Source of the DNA: Cereibacter ovatus
Lineage (GTDB): Bacteria > Pseudomonadota > Alphaproteobacteria > Rhodobacterales > Rhodobacteraceae
Direction: 5' to 3'
Length of the DNA: 64,000 nucleotides
Assembly (NCBI RefSeq): GCF_900207575.1
Contig: NZ_OAOQ01000010.1
Span: forward strand, 55,362-119,361
This document shows, piece after piece, positions 26,667 to 35,098 of this stretch. The notes beneath the pieces were generated by a model. The model was not told where the DNA came from. It searched no databases and saw only the letters and a program-made list of their open reading frames with translations. The number at the start of each line of letters is the position of its first letter. Position 1 is the first letter of the stretch. The position numbers and the translations under genes are program-made.

Positions 26667-27278
26667 ATGCGCTTTACGGTGGCGATCGACGGGCCGGCGG
26701 CGGCGGGGAAGGGCACGATCTCGCGCGCGGTGGCGGCGCATTTCGGTTTTGGCCATCTGGATACCGGGTTGCTGTATCGTGCGGTGGGAGCCAAAGGGGG
26801 CGATCCGGCGGCGGCGGCGGCCGGGCTGGAGCCGGCGGATCTGGAGCGGGGCGACCTGCGTTCGGCCGAGGCGGGGCAGGCGGCCAGCCGGGTGGCGGCG
26901 TTGCCCGAGGTGCGGGCGGCGCTGGTGGAGTTCCAGCGGCGGTTTGCGCGACGTGAAGGCGGTGCGGTTCTGGACGGGCGCGACATCGGCACGGTGATCT
27001 GTCCCGAGGCGGAGGTGAAGCTGTTTGTCACCGCCTCGGATGAGGAGCGGGCGCGGCGGCGCTGGCTGGAACTGGCGGCGAAGGGGGGCGTGCAGAGCGA
27101 GGCCGAGGTTCTGGCCGATCTGCGAGAGCGCGACCGTCGCGACCGTGAGCGGGAGGCGGCGCCGTTGCGGCCGGCGCCGGATGCGCTCTTGCTTGACACG
27201 ACGGAGTTGACTATAGACGCCGCAGTCGCCAAGGCGATCAAGGCCATCGAACTCAGGCAGGCGCAGGGTCGGGAGTAA
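26667..27278 (+). CDS. cmk: Cytidylate kinase
   Basis: Predicted 203 residues. P-loop [15 protein letters not shown] (about 6-20), [12 protein letters not shown], the conserved [20 protein letters not shown] (about 108-127), and the C-terminal arginine-rich lid [18 protein letters not shown] are diagnostic. It phosphorylates CMP/dCMP. I chose ATG 26667 over 26652 because AAAGG lies seven bases before it, and the upstream ATG is part of the intergenic repeat-like element; five residues are at stake. Confidence 0.9.
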   Translation: MRFTVAIDGPAAAGKGTISRAVAAHFGFGHLDTGLLYRAVGAKGGDPAAAAAGLEPADLERGDLRSAEAGQAASRVAALPEVRAALVEFQRRFARREGGAVLDGRDIGTVICPEAEVKLFVTASDEERARRRWLELAAKGGVQSEAEVLADLRERDRRDREREAAPLRPAPDALLLDTTELTIDAAVAKAIKAIELRQAQGRE

Positions 27279-27386
27279 TCCGCGGCCCTTGTCGTTTTGA
27301 TGACGGTCTTGGACCTTGGGGTGTGAAAAGACCGGCGGAGCCAACCGCCAGGCCCGTGAAATGCGAAAATAAGGATATCAGACTGC

Positions 27387-29255
27387 ATGTGCGCTAAAGC
27401 AACCATGGAAGAATTCGAGGCTCTGCTGAACGAGAGCCTTCAGATCGACACCCCCCAGGAGGGTTCGGTCGTCAAGGGCCGTGTGATCGCCGTCGAGGCG
27501 GGCCAGGCCATCATCGACGTCGGCTACAAGATGGAAGGCCGCGTCGACCTGAAAGAATTCGCCGACATGAGCGGCAATGTCGACATCTCGGTCGGCGACG
27601 AGGTCGAGGTTTATCTTGACCGCGTGGAAAACGCGCGTGGCGAGGCTGTCATCAGCCGTGACAAGGCCAAGCGCGAGGAAGCCTGGGACCGTCTCGAGAA
27701 GGCCTATGCCAACGAGACCCGCGTCGAAGGCGCGATTTTCGGCCGCGTCAAGGGCGGCTTTACCGTCGATCTCGGCGGCGCGGTGGCCTTCCTGCCCGGT
27801 TCGCAGGTCGATGTGCGCCCGGTGCGCGATGCCGGCCCGCTGATGGGCATGAAACAGCCGTTCCAGATCCTGAAGATGGACCGTCGCCGCGGCAACATCG
27901 TCGTGTCGCGTCGTGCGATCCTGGAAGAATCGCGTGCCGAACAGCGCGCCGAGGTGATCTCGAACCTGTTCGAAGGTCAGACCGTGGATGGCGTGGTGAA
28001 GAACATCACCGAATACGGTGCGTTCGTTGACTTGGGCGGCGTCGACGGCCTGCTGCACGTCACCGACATGGCCTGGCGCCGCGTCAACCACCCGTCCGAG
28101 ATCCTGTCGATCGGCGAGACCGTGAAGGTCCAGGTCATCAAGATCAACAAGGAAACCCACCGGATCAGCCTGGGCATGAAGCAGCTTCAGTCGGATCCGT
28201 GGGATGCGGTGGAAAAAGCCTATCCGATCGGCTCGGTCCACAAGGGCCGCGTGACCAACATCACCGATTACGGCGCGTTCGTCGAACTGGAAGCCGGTGT
28301 CGAAGGTCTGGTCCACGTTTCGGAAATGAGCTGGACCAAGAAGAACGTGCACCCCGGCAAGATCGTCTCGACCTCGCAGGAAGTCGATGTGATGGTGCTG
28401 GAAATCGACAGCGCCAAGCGCCGCGTCTCGCTGGGTCTGAAACAGACCATGCGCAACCCGTGGGAAGTCTTCGCCGAGACCCATCCGGTTGGCACCGCGA
28501 TCGAGGGCGAAGTCAAGAACATCACCGAATTCGGTCTGTTCGTTGGTCTCGACCATGACATCGACGGCATGGTGCACCTTTCGGACCTGAGCTGGGATCA
28601 GCGCGGCGAAGAAGCGATCCAGAACTATCGCAAGGGCGATGTCGTGAAGGCGGTCGTGACCGAAGTCGACATCGACAAAGAGCGGATCTCGCTGTCGATC
28701 AAGGCGCTTGGCGACGACACCTTCACCGAGGCGATGGATGGCGTGAAGCGCGGCTCGATCGTCACCGTCACCGTGACGGCGATCGAGGATGGCGGCGTCG
28801 AGGTGGAATACAACGGCGCCAAGTCGTTCATCCGCCGCTCGGACCTGTCGCGCGACCGGGCCGACCAGCGCCCCGAGCGGTTCCAGATCGGTGACAAGGT
28901 CGATGTGCGCGTGACCAACGTCGATCCCAAGACCCGCCGTCTGGGCCTGTCGATCAAGGCGCGCGAGATCGCGGAAGAGAAAGAGGCCGTCGAACAGTAT
29001 GGCTCGTCCGATTCGGGCGCGTCGCTGGGCGACATCCTCGGCGCGGCGCGGCGCTGCGCAACAGCGAACGCGGCTGATCTTCTCTTTGTGGACGGATTGG
29101 GGCCCCGCAGCGATGCGGGGCCCTTTTCCTTTGCGATCATTCCCCGGAAGTCGCGTTGGATGCAGGGTTTTCCCGTTTGTGCGGCGAGATTTTTTCCTTT
29201 ATCCTTCCTTGCGATAACGATATCCGCCGAAGGCGGCCAAGGGGGGCAAGGATGA
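27387..29255 (+). CDS. rpsA: 30S ribosomal protein S1, frameshifted at its 3' end
   Basis: [17 protein letters not shown] then six S1 RNA-binding domains (roughly 25-90, 105-170, 190-260, 280-345, 365-435, 455-520), with family segments such as [20 protein letters not shown] and VNHPSEIL. Related proteins end shortly after [18 protein letters not shown]. Here GGCGC is present three times (29040-29054). The five extra bases shift the frame: with two copies the sequence would read [14 protein letters not shown] and stop at 29077, giving 561 residues. As given the frame runs 59 codons further, straight through the rho-independent terminator at 29100-29127 to 29255. The tail is therefore an artefact of an assembly error or a very recent slippage mutation. 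S1 is essential for translation initiation on most mRNAs. Confidence 0.93.
   Translation: MCAKATMEEFEALLNESLQIDTPQEGSVVKGRVIAVEAGQAIIDVGYKMEGRVDLKEFADMSGNVDISVGDEVEVYLDRVENARGEAVISRDKAKREEAWDRLEKAYANETRVEGAIFGRVKGGFTVDLGGAVAFLPGSQVDVRPVRDAGPLMGMKQPFQILKMDRRRGNIVVSRRAILEESRAEQRAEVISNLFEGQTVDGVVKNITEYGAFVDLGGVDGLLHVTDMAWRRVNHPSEILSIGETVKVQVIKINKETHRISLGMKQLQSDPWDAVEKAYPIGSVHKGRVTNITDYGAFVELEAGVEGLVHVSEMSWTKKNVHPGKIVSTSQEVDVMVLEIDSAKRRVSLGLKQTMRNPWEVFAETHPVGTAIEGEVKNITEFGLFVGLDHDIDGMVHLSDLSWDQRGEEAIQNYRKGDVVKAVVTEVDIDKERISLSIKALGDDTFTEAMDGVKRGSIVTVTVTAIEDGGVEVEYNGAKSFIRRSDLSRDRADQRPERFQIGDKVDVRVTNVDPKTRRLGLSIKAREIAEEKEAVEQYGSSDSGASLGDILGAARRCATANAADLLFVDGLGPRSDAGPFSFAIIPRKSRWMQGFPVCAARFFPLSFLAITISAEGGQGGQG
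29040..29054 (+). repeat. (GGCGC)3 pentanucleotide tandem, site of rpsA frameshift
   Basis: Three tandem GGCGC units. Removing one unit restores the expected S1 C-terminus and a stop codon at 29075-29077 that lies just before the terminator. Such units are prone to replication slippage and to sequencing error in GC-rich DNA. Confidence 0.85.
29100..29127 (+). terminator. rpsA rho-independent terminator
   Basis: A 10-base stem GGGCCCCGCA (29100-29109) and TGCGGGGCCC (29114-29123) with a GCGA tetraloop, followed by TTTT (29124-29127). A textbook terminator, 22 bases after the expected rpsA stop at 29077. Confidence 0.92.
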
Positions 29256-29533
29256 TCCGATCGGAACTGATCCAGAAAATTGCCGACGAGAATCCGCATC
29301 TCACCCAGCGGCATGTCGAGCGGATCGTGAACACCGTCTTCGAGGAAATCATCGAGGCACTGTCGCGCGGCGACCGGGTGGAACTGCGCGGATTCGGCGC
29401 ATTCTCGGTGAAGGCGCGGGATGCCAGAGTCGGCCGCAACCCGAGAACGGGTGAAGCCGTCGAAGTCGAAGACAAGAAGGTTCCCTTCTTCAAAACCGGC
29501 AAGCTGTTGCGCGATCGTCTGAACGCGAAGTGA
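29252..29533 (+). CDS. ihfB: Integration host factor beta subunit
   Basis: Predicted 93 residues, standard for [22 protein letters not shown] start, and the DNA-bending arm signature [20 protein letters not shown] (about 48-67). It pairs with IhfA to bend DNA at specific sites for transcription (often with sigma-54 promoters), recombination and replication. Placement after rpsA is the usual alphaproteobacterial order and favours IhfB over HU. Ribosome-binding site AAGGGGGGCAAGG. Confidence 0.93.
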   Translation: MIRSELIQKIADENPHLTQRHVERIVNTVFEEIIEALSRGDRVELRGFGAFSVKARDARVGRNPRTGEAVEVEDKKVPFFKTGKLLRDRLNAK

Positions 29534-29570
29534 CACGGCATTTGCCCCTCTGATTGGTGAGCAGGTCCCT

Positions 29571-29948
29571 ATGATCCGTTGGTTGCGTATTCTGATCCTC
29601 CTTGTGCTTGCGGTCGTGCTGCTGACCGTTGCGCTGGCCAACCGTGATCCTGTCACGGTCAAGCTGATGCCTGACAATCTGGCGGCCTTTGTCGCCACCG
29701 ATTGGTCTGCCTGGTCGATGGAGCTGCCGCTTTATGCGGTGATCTTCGGCGGCATCGTCGCCGGTCTGCTGATCGGCTTCTTCTGGGAGTGGATGCGCGA
29801 ACACAAGCACCGCGCCGAGGCCCGTCGCAAGACCAAGGAAGTCAAGACCCTTCAGCGCGAGGTGTCCACCCTCAAGTCGAAGGTCGATGCCGCCAACGCC
29901 AATGCGCCCAAGAACGACGTTCTGACCGCGCTGACGAAATCGGCCTGA
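29571..29948 (+). CDS. lapA: LapA/DUF1049 family inner-membrane protein
   Basis: Predicted 125 residues. Two membrane helices ([18 protein letters not shown], about 5-22, and [19 protein letters not shown], about 54-72), the family motif [14 protein letters not shown] between them, then a basic coiled-coil tail ([20 protein letters not shown]). In E. coli LapA acts with LapB in controlling lipopolysaccharide synthesis through FtsH/LpxC. The gene follows ihfB in many Proteobacteria. Its stop overlaps the trpF start by one base. Confidence 0.85.
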   Translation: MIRWLRILILLVLAVVLLTVALANRDPVTVKLMPDNLAAFVATDWSAWSMELPLYAVIFGGIVAGLLIGFFWEWMREHKHRAEARRKTKEVKTLQREVSTLKSKVDAANANAPKNDVLTALTKSA

Positions 29949-30586
29949 TGGGATCTGTCCGCGTCAAGGTCTGCGGGTTGCGGACCAAGGCGGATGTGCA
30001 GGTGGCCGCGTCTTCGGGCGCGGCCTATTGCGGTTTTGTGTTTTTCCCCAAATCTCCGCGCCATCTTGAAATCTCGGCGGCGCGGGATCTTGCGCTTCTG
30101 GCGCCGATCGGTCTGGCCAAGGTGGCGCTGACGGTGGATGCCGATGACGCCACGCTGGATGCGATCGTCGAGGGGGTGCCGCTGGACATGCTGCAACTTC
30201 ACGGCCACGAAAGCCCCGATCGCGTGGCCGAGGTTCGTGATCGCTATCGCCTGCCGGTGATGAAGGCCGTGGGCATCGCGGATGAGGGCGATCTGCCGGC
30301 GATTCTCGACTATTCGCTGGTGGCCGACCAGATCCTGATCGATGCCAAGGCGCCGAAGGGGGCTGCGTTGCCGGGCGGCAACGGGCTTGCCTTCGACTGG
30401 CGGCTGATTGCGGGGCGGCACTGGCTGCGGCCGTGGATGCTGGCCGGGGGGCTGACGCCGGACAACGTGGCCGAGGCGATCCGGCGCACCGGGGCGAAGC
30501 AGGTCGATGTGTCCTCGGGGGTCGAATCGGCGCCGGGGGTCAAGGATGCCGACAAGATCGCCGCCTTCGTGAAGGCCGCCGGCTGA
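29948..30586 (+). CDS. trpF: Phosphoribosylanthranilate isomerase
   Basis: Predicted 212 residues. [12 protein letters not shown] (catalytic Cys about 9), [24 protein letters not shown], and [14 protein letters not shown] with [15 protein letters not shown] (phosphate-binding end of the TIM barrel). It converts phosphoribosylanthranilate to CdRP in tryptophan synthesis. ATG overlaps the lapA stop (TGATG), showing coupling. An 84-base gap separates it from trpB. Confidence 0.94.
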   Translation: MGSVRVKVCGLRTKADVQVAASSGAAYCGFVFFPKSPRHLEISAARDLALLAPIGLAKVALTVDADDATLDAIVEGVPLDMLQLHGHESPDRVAEVRDRYRLPVMKAVGIADEGDLPAILDYSLVADQILIDAKAPKGAALPGGNGLAFDWRLIAGRHWLRPWMLAGGLTPDNVAEAIRRTGAKQVDVSSGVESAPGVKDADKIAAFVKAAG

Positions 30587-30670
30587 CATGACCATTTGCG
30601 CAAGAGGCCGCGCTTTACCGTTCCGCGCATCGGCGCTAAACGGGCGCTGACAGCTTAAGGGAGCAGGCGC

Positions 30671-31903
30671 ATGGCCGACGACGGCATCAACAGCTACATG
30701 ACCGGCCCGGATGAGCAGGGGCGCTTCGGCATCTTCGGCGGGCGCTTCGTCTCCGAGACGCTGATGCCGCTGATCCTGGATCTGGAAGCGCGTTACGAAT
30801 TCGCCAAGACCGACCCGGCCTTCTGGGCCGAGATGGACGACCTTTGGAAGCATTATGTCGGCCGGCCCTCGCCGCTTTATTTCGCGCCGCGGCTGACGGC
30901 GCATCTGGGCGGCGCCAAGATCTACCTGAAGCGCGACGAGTTGAACCATACCGGCGCGCACAAGATCAACAACGTGCTGGGCCAGATCATTCTGGCCCGT
31001 CGCATGGGCAAGACCCGGATCATCGCTGAAACCGGTGCCGGTCAGCATGGGGTGGCGACCGCCACGGTCTGCGCCAAGTTCGGGCTGAAATGCGTGGTCT
31101 ACATGGGTGCGCATGATGTCGAGCGGCAGGCGCCCAACGTGTTCCGCATGCGGCTGCTGGGTGCCGAGGTGGTGCCGGTGACCTCGGGTCGCGGCACGCT
31201 GAAGGATGCGATGAACGATGCGCTGCGCGACTGGGTGACCAATGTGCGCGACACGTTCTACTGCATCGGCACGGTGGCGGGGCCGCATCCCTATCCGGCG
31301 ATGGTGCGCGACTTCCAGTCGATCATCGGCAAGGAAGTGCGCTGGCAACTGGCCGAACAGGAAGGCGAGGGCCGTCTGCCCGACACCGTGATCGCGGCCA
31401 TCGGCGGCGGGTCGAACGCGATGGGGCTGTTCTATCCGTTCCTTGACGATCCGTCCGTGCGCATCATCGGGGTCGAGGCCGGCGGCAAGGGGGTCGACGA
31501 CCGGATGCAGCATTGCGCCAGCCTGACCGGCGGGCGGCCCGGCGTGCTGCATGGCAACCGCACCTATCTGTTGCAGGACGACGACGGGCAGATCCTTGAG
31601 GGCTTCTCGATCTCGGCGGGTCTCGATTATCCGGGGATCGGGCCGGAACATGCGTGGCTGCACGACACCGGCCGCGCCGAATATGTCAGCATCACCGACG
31701 CCGAGGCGCTTGAGGCGTTCCAACTCTGCTGTGCGCTGGAAGGCATCATCCCCGCGCTGGAACCCAGCCACGCGCTGGCCCATGTTCTCAAGATCGCGCC
31801 GACGCTGCCCAAAGACCATATCATCGTGATGAACATGTGTGGTCGTGGCGACAAGGACATCTTCACCGTGGCCAAGCACCTTGGCTTTGACATGAAGATC
31901 TGA
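30671..31903 (+). CDS. trpB: Tryptophan synthase beta chain
   Basis: Predicted 410 residues. PLP lysine Lys98 in [28 protein letters not shown], the phosphate-binding [11 protein letters not shown], and [14 protein letters not shown] all mark TrpB1. It condenses indole and serine. trpA is not adjacent; it is often elsewhere in Rhodobacterales. The gene is followed by a clear terminator at 31929. Confidence 0.96.
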   Translation: MADDGINSYMTGPDEQGRFGIFGGRFVSETLMPLILDLEARYEFAKTDPAFWAEMDDLWKHYVGRPSPLYFAPRLTAHLGGAKIYLKRDELNHTGAHKINNVLGQIILARRMGKTRIIAETGAGQHGVATATVCAKFGLKCVVYMGAHDVERQAPNVFRMRLLGAEVVPVTSGRGTLKDAMNDALRDWVTNVRDTFYCIGTVAGPHPYPAMVRDFQSIIGKEVRWQLAEQEGEGRLPDTVIAAIGGGSNAMGLFYPFLDDPSVRIIGVEAGGKGVDDRMQHCASLTGGRPGVLHGNRTYLLQDDDGQILEGFSISAGLDYPGIGPEHAWLHDTGRAEYVSITDAEALEAFQLCCALEGIIPALEPSHALAHVLKIAPTLPKDHIIVMNMCGRGDKDIFTVAKHLGFDMKI

Positions 31904-31928
31904 CGGCAGCCGGGTCGGTTCGGCGGTC

Positions 31929-31957
31929 AAGGACCCGCAGTCGCTGCGGGTCCTTTT
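31929..31957. terminator. trpB rho-independent terminator
   Basis: AAGGACCCGCAG (31929-31940), loop TCG, CTGCGGGTCCTT (31944-31955), with TT following. A perfect 12-base stem. It also lies at the end of the convergent chemoreceptor gene and may serve both. Confidence 0.9.
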
Positions 31958-31963
31958 GCAATC

Positions 31964-33586
31964 CTAGGCCCGCGCAAGGATGGGCTGGGATGGCGTCTCA
32001 TTCAGCGCGAAGTCGAAGCCTCCTCGGGCGGGGGGCACCACCGCAAGCTGTGGGCCCGGCCGTTTCGCCGGGGCGGGGTTGGGGGCTTCGTCCCGGCTGT
32101 CGACATGGAAGAAGCCGGCCGTGGTCTCAAGCTCGTCCGCTTCGGCGGCCAGCCTGTTGGCTGCCGAGGCCAGCTCTTCCGATGCGGTGCCGTTTTGCTG
32201 TGTCACCTGATCCAGTTGCTGGATCGCGATGGCGACCTGCTGCGCACCTGCCGTCAATTCGCGCGAGGCGACCGAGATCGCGGTGACAAGGCCGGCCGTC
32301 CGCTCGATATCGGGCACCAGCCGTTCCAGCATCCCGCCCGCCTCGGTTGCGGCCCGCACGGTGCCATGCGACAGCGCCGAGATGTCGGCCGCCGCCTGCT
32401 GGCTGCGCTCGGCCAGCTTGCGCACCTCGGACGCCACAACGGCGAAACCGCGGCCATGTTCGCCGGCGCGTGCCGCCTCGACCGCGGCATTCAGGGCCAG
32501 AAGATCGGTCTGGCGGGCGATTTCCTGAATCACAAGGATACGCTCGGCGATGGATTGCATTGCGGCCACCGCATCCGACACCGCCCGTCCCGACAGGCGG
32601 GCATCCTCGGCCGATTTGCGGGCAATGGTTTCGGTCTGTTCGGCATTCTCGGCCGATTGCCGGATATTGGCCGCCATCTGTTCGACCGAGGCCGACGCCT
32701 CTTCCGTGGCCGACGCCTGCTCGCTTGCGCCCTGCGCAAGCTGTTCCGAGGTCGAGGCCATGCGCGAACTGCCCATCGCCACCTGCCGCGCGGTCGCGGT
32801 CACGCCGCCCACCACCTCGCGCAGCTTCATAACCATCGTGTTGTTGGCGCAGAGCAGGGCGGCGATCTCGTCGTTGCCCTTGGCCTCGACGGTCGCGGAC
32901 AGATCGCCATCGGCCACGCGCTGCGCCACATGCAGCGCCGTCCCCAGCCCGCGGGTGATCGTCAGGACGATCCAGATCGCAGCCAACGAGCCGAAAATCC
33001 CCGCCGCAGCCGACAGGATCAGGAGATTGCGGAAAGATCCGCGCAGATCGCGCTCGGCGGCTTCTGCTGCGGCCACCATCTCGCTTTTGTAAAGATCGCG
33101 GAACGGTGCCAGCGCGGCCGACAAATCCCGCATCTCGGCCCGCGATTCGGTTGCCAGCAGATGCGAGGCCGCGCCCTGATCGCCCCGGTCGGCCAGTTCG
33201 AACACGCGGTTGTTGATGTCGCGGGCGGTGGCGCGAACGGCGTCATAGTTTTCGATCATCGCCCGGCCGCGGTCATCGGCCAGCGTCGTCAGCGTCTCGA
33301 TGCTTTCGGTCATCTGTGTCTGGATCGCCGCGATCTCTGCTTTCAGGGCGGCCCGTTCTTCCGGGGTCTGGGCGATGGCATAGTCGCGCAGCACGATGCC
33401 GAATTGGGTCTGCTGAAGTTCCAACCGGTCGACGGCAAGAACCCGCGCCGACTGAAGGTTGACGACATCGTTCAGGACCACATTCGCCTGGCTCAGGTCG
33501 CGCAGCCCCAGAAAGGTCGACGCCCCGGCAAGCGCAAAGACCACCAGAAAGGCGGCGGCAAGTTTCATCTTGATAGTCAGTTTCAT
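31964..33586 (-). CDS. Methyl-accepting chemotaxis protein
   Basis: Predicted 540 residues from ATG 33586 (GGGGGAGAT upstream). First membrane helix ([20 protein letters not shown], about 8-27), a mostly helical periplasmic domain of about 160 residues of the 4HB type, and a second helix ([20 protein letters not shown], about 190-210). A HAMP domain ([20 protein letters not shown]) is followed by the signalling hairpin with the CheA/CheW contact region [20 protein letters not shown]. The end lacks a CheR-tethering pentapeptide. The signal is unknown. No che genes are nearby, so it is an orphan receptor feeding a distant array. Reading further upstream to 33901 gives non-coding sequence. Confidence 0.9.
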   Translation of the reverse strand: MKLTIKMKLAAAFLVVFALAGASTFLGLRDLSQANVVLNDVVNLQSARVLAVDRLELQQTQFGIVLRDYAIAQTPEERAALKAEIAAIQTQMTESIETLTTLADDRGRAMIENYDAVRATARDINNRVFELADRGDQGAASHLLATESRAEMRDLSAALAPFRDLYKSEMVAAAEAAERDLRGSFRNLLILSAAAGIFGSLAAIWIVLTITRGLGTALHVAQRVADGDLSATVEAKGNDEIAALLCANNTMVMKLREVVGGVTATARQVAMGSSRMASTSEQLAQGASEQASATEEASASVEQMAANIRQSAENAEQTETIARKSAEDARLSGRAVSDAVAAMQSIAERILVIQEIARQTDLLALNAAVEAARAGEHGRGFAVVASEVRKLAERSQQAAADISALSHGTVRAATEAGGMLERLVPDIERTAGLVTAISVASRELTAGAQQVAIAIQQLDQVTQQNGTASEELASAANRLAAEADELETTAGFFHVDSRDEAPNPAPAKRPGPQLAVVPPARGGFDFALNETPSQPILARA

Positions 33587-33929
33587 GGATCTCCCCCGGC
33601 AATTTTTACTCGATGCCCGATGGCAAGGGCCATGGAACCGGCGGAGACGCATCAGGCGCGGCGGCCCTTTGGTCGTCCGGCCGCCCGGTTCGGATGCGGC
33701 AACTTGTCGGAACGAGGAAAATCGCAGCCTCGGGGCGGTTGCAGCAATCCATGCGTAGGGATGGCGCCGGCCATCAAAGGCGCCGATCCATCCGTGCGAC
33801 ACTATGTTTCGCCGCGGACGGTCAGGACGATGGATGATTACGCGATGAAGTTTGTGCACCGCCGGGGGCTGTGCTTCGATCCGGGTGCCTTGCAGCGGCA
33901 TCCGGGATCAGGCGGTGAGGGTGGGCAAA
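33587..33929. other. Gap between chemoreceptor and CbiM terminator
   Basis: About 340 bases upstream of the chemoreceptor. No supported gene; it should carry the chemoreceptor promoter, though none is obvious to me. Confidence 0.4.
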
Positions 33930-33963
33930 CTGAAACAGGCCGGCATGTGCCGGCCTGTTTCAG
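33930..33963. terminator. Long hairpin after cbiM
   Basis: A perfect 16-base inverted repeat, CTGAAACAGGCCGGCA (33930-33945) and TGCCGGCCTGTTTCAG (33948-33963). On the minus strand it is followed by TTTGCCC. It lies about 25 bases past the cbiM stop. Confidence 0.85.
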
Positions 33964-33987
33964 AATCGGTTGCGGCAACGGCCGCGT

Positions 33988-34665
33988 TCAGGCTGCGTGG
34001 TGCAGGCGGTGGGTGACGATCCCCGAACCGGCAAGGCCGCGCAGCGATTTGGCGCCGGCCAGCACCGCCAGATCGACCAGCGGTTCCAGCAGCACAACCA
34101 GCATGTAGGCGCTGCCGAAGGTCGCGATGGCGGTCAGGCTTTCCGCGCCAATCCCCTGGCCCAGCACGGCCCAGAACGCGACCCAGGCCACAACGCCGCC
34201 CTGATAGGCGGTCGAAAGCGCCAGCGCCTGACGGTAGGTCAGGTCGACATAAGGGGTGTGGGGCGCGATGATCCGGCTGGCCAGCGCCTGAAGCGCGAAC
34301 AGCGGCACCAGCAGCGTGGTGACGTTCATCCCGTATTGCGGCAGATCCAAGGGTGCGAACAGCAGGCCCTGGATCAGCAGACCCAGCGCAAGCCCGAAGG
34401 CTGCCGGCGCCGCGCCAAGGATCAGGAACAGGGTCGAGCCGAGGATCAGGTGAACCTCGGAGACGCCCACGGGGTAGTGCGGAAAGATCTGAAAGAAGCT
34501 GAACACCGCGACCGTGGCGATGACGCTCCGCAGCACGAGCGACAGGGCGCCCTTTTCGCGCAGCGTTTCCCATCCCAGCTTCAGCGCATAGACGGCTGCC
34601 GTCGCGGCGGTGGCATAGCCGGTGATGACCTTGGCTCCGGTCACGAGACCGGGTTCGATATGCAT
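33988..34665 (-). CDS. cbiM: CbiM-family cobalt/nickel uptake membrane protein (orphan)
   Basis: Predicted 225 residues, about seven membrane helices. It starts MHIEPG; Met1-His2 is the metal-binding N-terminus of CbiM/NikM proteins. The segments VGVSEVHLILGSTLFLILGA and LGLLIQGLLFAPLDLPQYGM match the family core (VHF.L.G...LLG, L..Q.L.F..GG...G.N). CbiM is the substrate-specific component of energy-coupling cobalt transporters, normally with CbiN, CbiQ and CbiO. None of these is present here. A cobalamin riboswitch lies directly upstream, so uptake of cobalt for B12 synthesis is the likely job; whether it works alone or with distant partners is unknown. Confidence 0.82.
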   Translation of the reverse strand: MHIEPGLVTGAKVITGYATAATAAVYALKLGWETLREKGALSLVLRSVIATVAVFSFFQIFPHYPVGVSEVHLILGSTLFLILGAAPAAFGLALGLLIQGLLFAPLDLPQYGMNVTTLLVPLFALQALASRIIAPHTPYVDLTYRQALALSTAYQGGVVAWVAFWAVLGQGIGAESLTAIATFGSAYMLVVLLEPLVDLAVLAGAKSLRGLAGSGIVTHRLHHAA

Positions 34666-35035
34666 GTCGTCCTCCTGGCCGTCATCCCCGACGGCAGTTC
34701 AGGTTGGGCCGGTTCCCCGGCGGAAATGGCGCATGTGCGCCTGACGGCAGGTCTCCTGACTTGCGGGTCGCGGCCTTCCCCAAACCTTCCCGGCCAAGGG
34801 CCAGTGGTGTCTTCGGGGGCGGCTCGCCGCTTACAGTTGCGGGGGCAGTCGTGGATTCGGGGCAACCCTCACCACGTTCCCTTTTCATCCCTTGACCTTG
34901 CGGTGTTCGGGAACCGTCGCTGTCTGGCGTGACAGATCCGGGGCGCGGCGTCAATCGCGCCGGTCCCGGATCGCGCGGAACGCGGCCGGAAATCTTGCCG
35001 CATGACAGGCGTTTGGCGGCCGTGGTGGCCGGGCA
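34666..35035. other. Leader region of cbiM and gap to the oxidoreductase terminator
   Basis: Contains the cobalamin riboswitch; the remaining bases (34903-35035) should hold the cbiM promoter. No gene is supported. Confidence 0.5.
34741..34902 (-). ncRNA. Cobalamin riboswitch upstream of cbiM
   Basis: On the minus strand: AAGGTC (start of P1), GGGAACGTGGTGAGGG, AATCCACGACTGCCCCCGCA, CTGTAAGCGG, GACACCACTGG, GGGAAGG and the B12 box AGTCAGGAGACCTGCC near the 3' end. All conserved blocks of the B12 element occur in order, about 160 nt. It lies 76 bases before the cbiM start. By family precedent, adenosylcobalamin binding lowers expression. Confidence 0.95.
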
Positions 35036-35069
35036 TGAAAAAGGCGGCGGGCCGCTGTGGCCCGCCGCC
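35036..35069 (-). terminator. Terminator of the FAD/FMN oxidoreductase gene
   Basis: GGCGGCGGGCC (35043-35053), loop GCTGT, GGCCCGCCGCC (35059-35069), an 11-base perfect stem. On the minus strand it is followed by TTTTTC, a proper T-run, 30 bases after the gene's stop. Confidence 0.9.
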
Positions 35070-35098
35070 CGTGTCAGTCTGTTTGTGCGGGGGGCCGG

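Noticed and set aside
29852-31930. A 692-codon minus-strand frame opposite trpF-trpB
   Set aside because: Antisense to two certain genes; histidine/arginine/glutamine-rich shadow translation.
32105-34108. A 667-codon plus-strand frame opposite the chemoreceptor
   Set aside because: Antisense to a convincing methyl-accepting protein; no recognisable domain.
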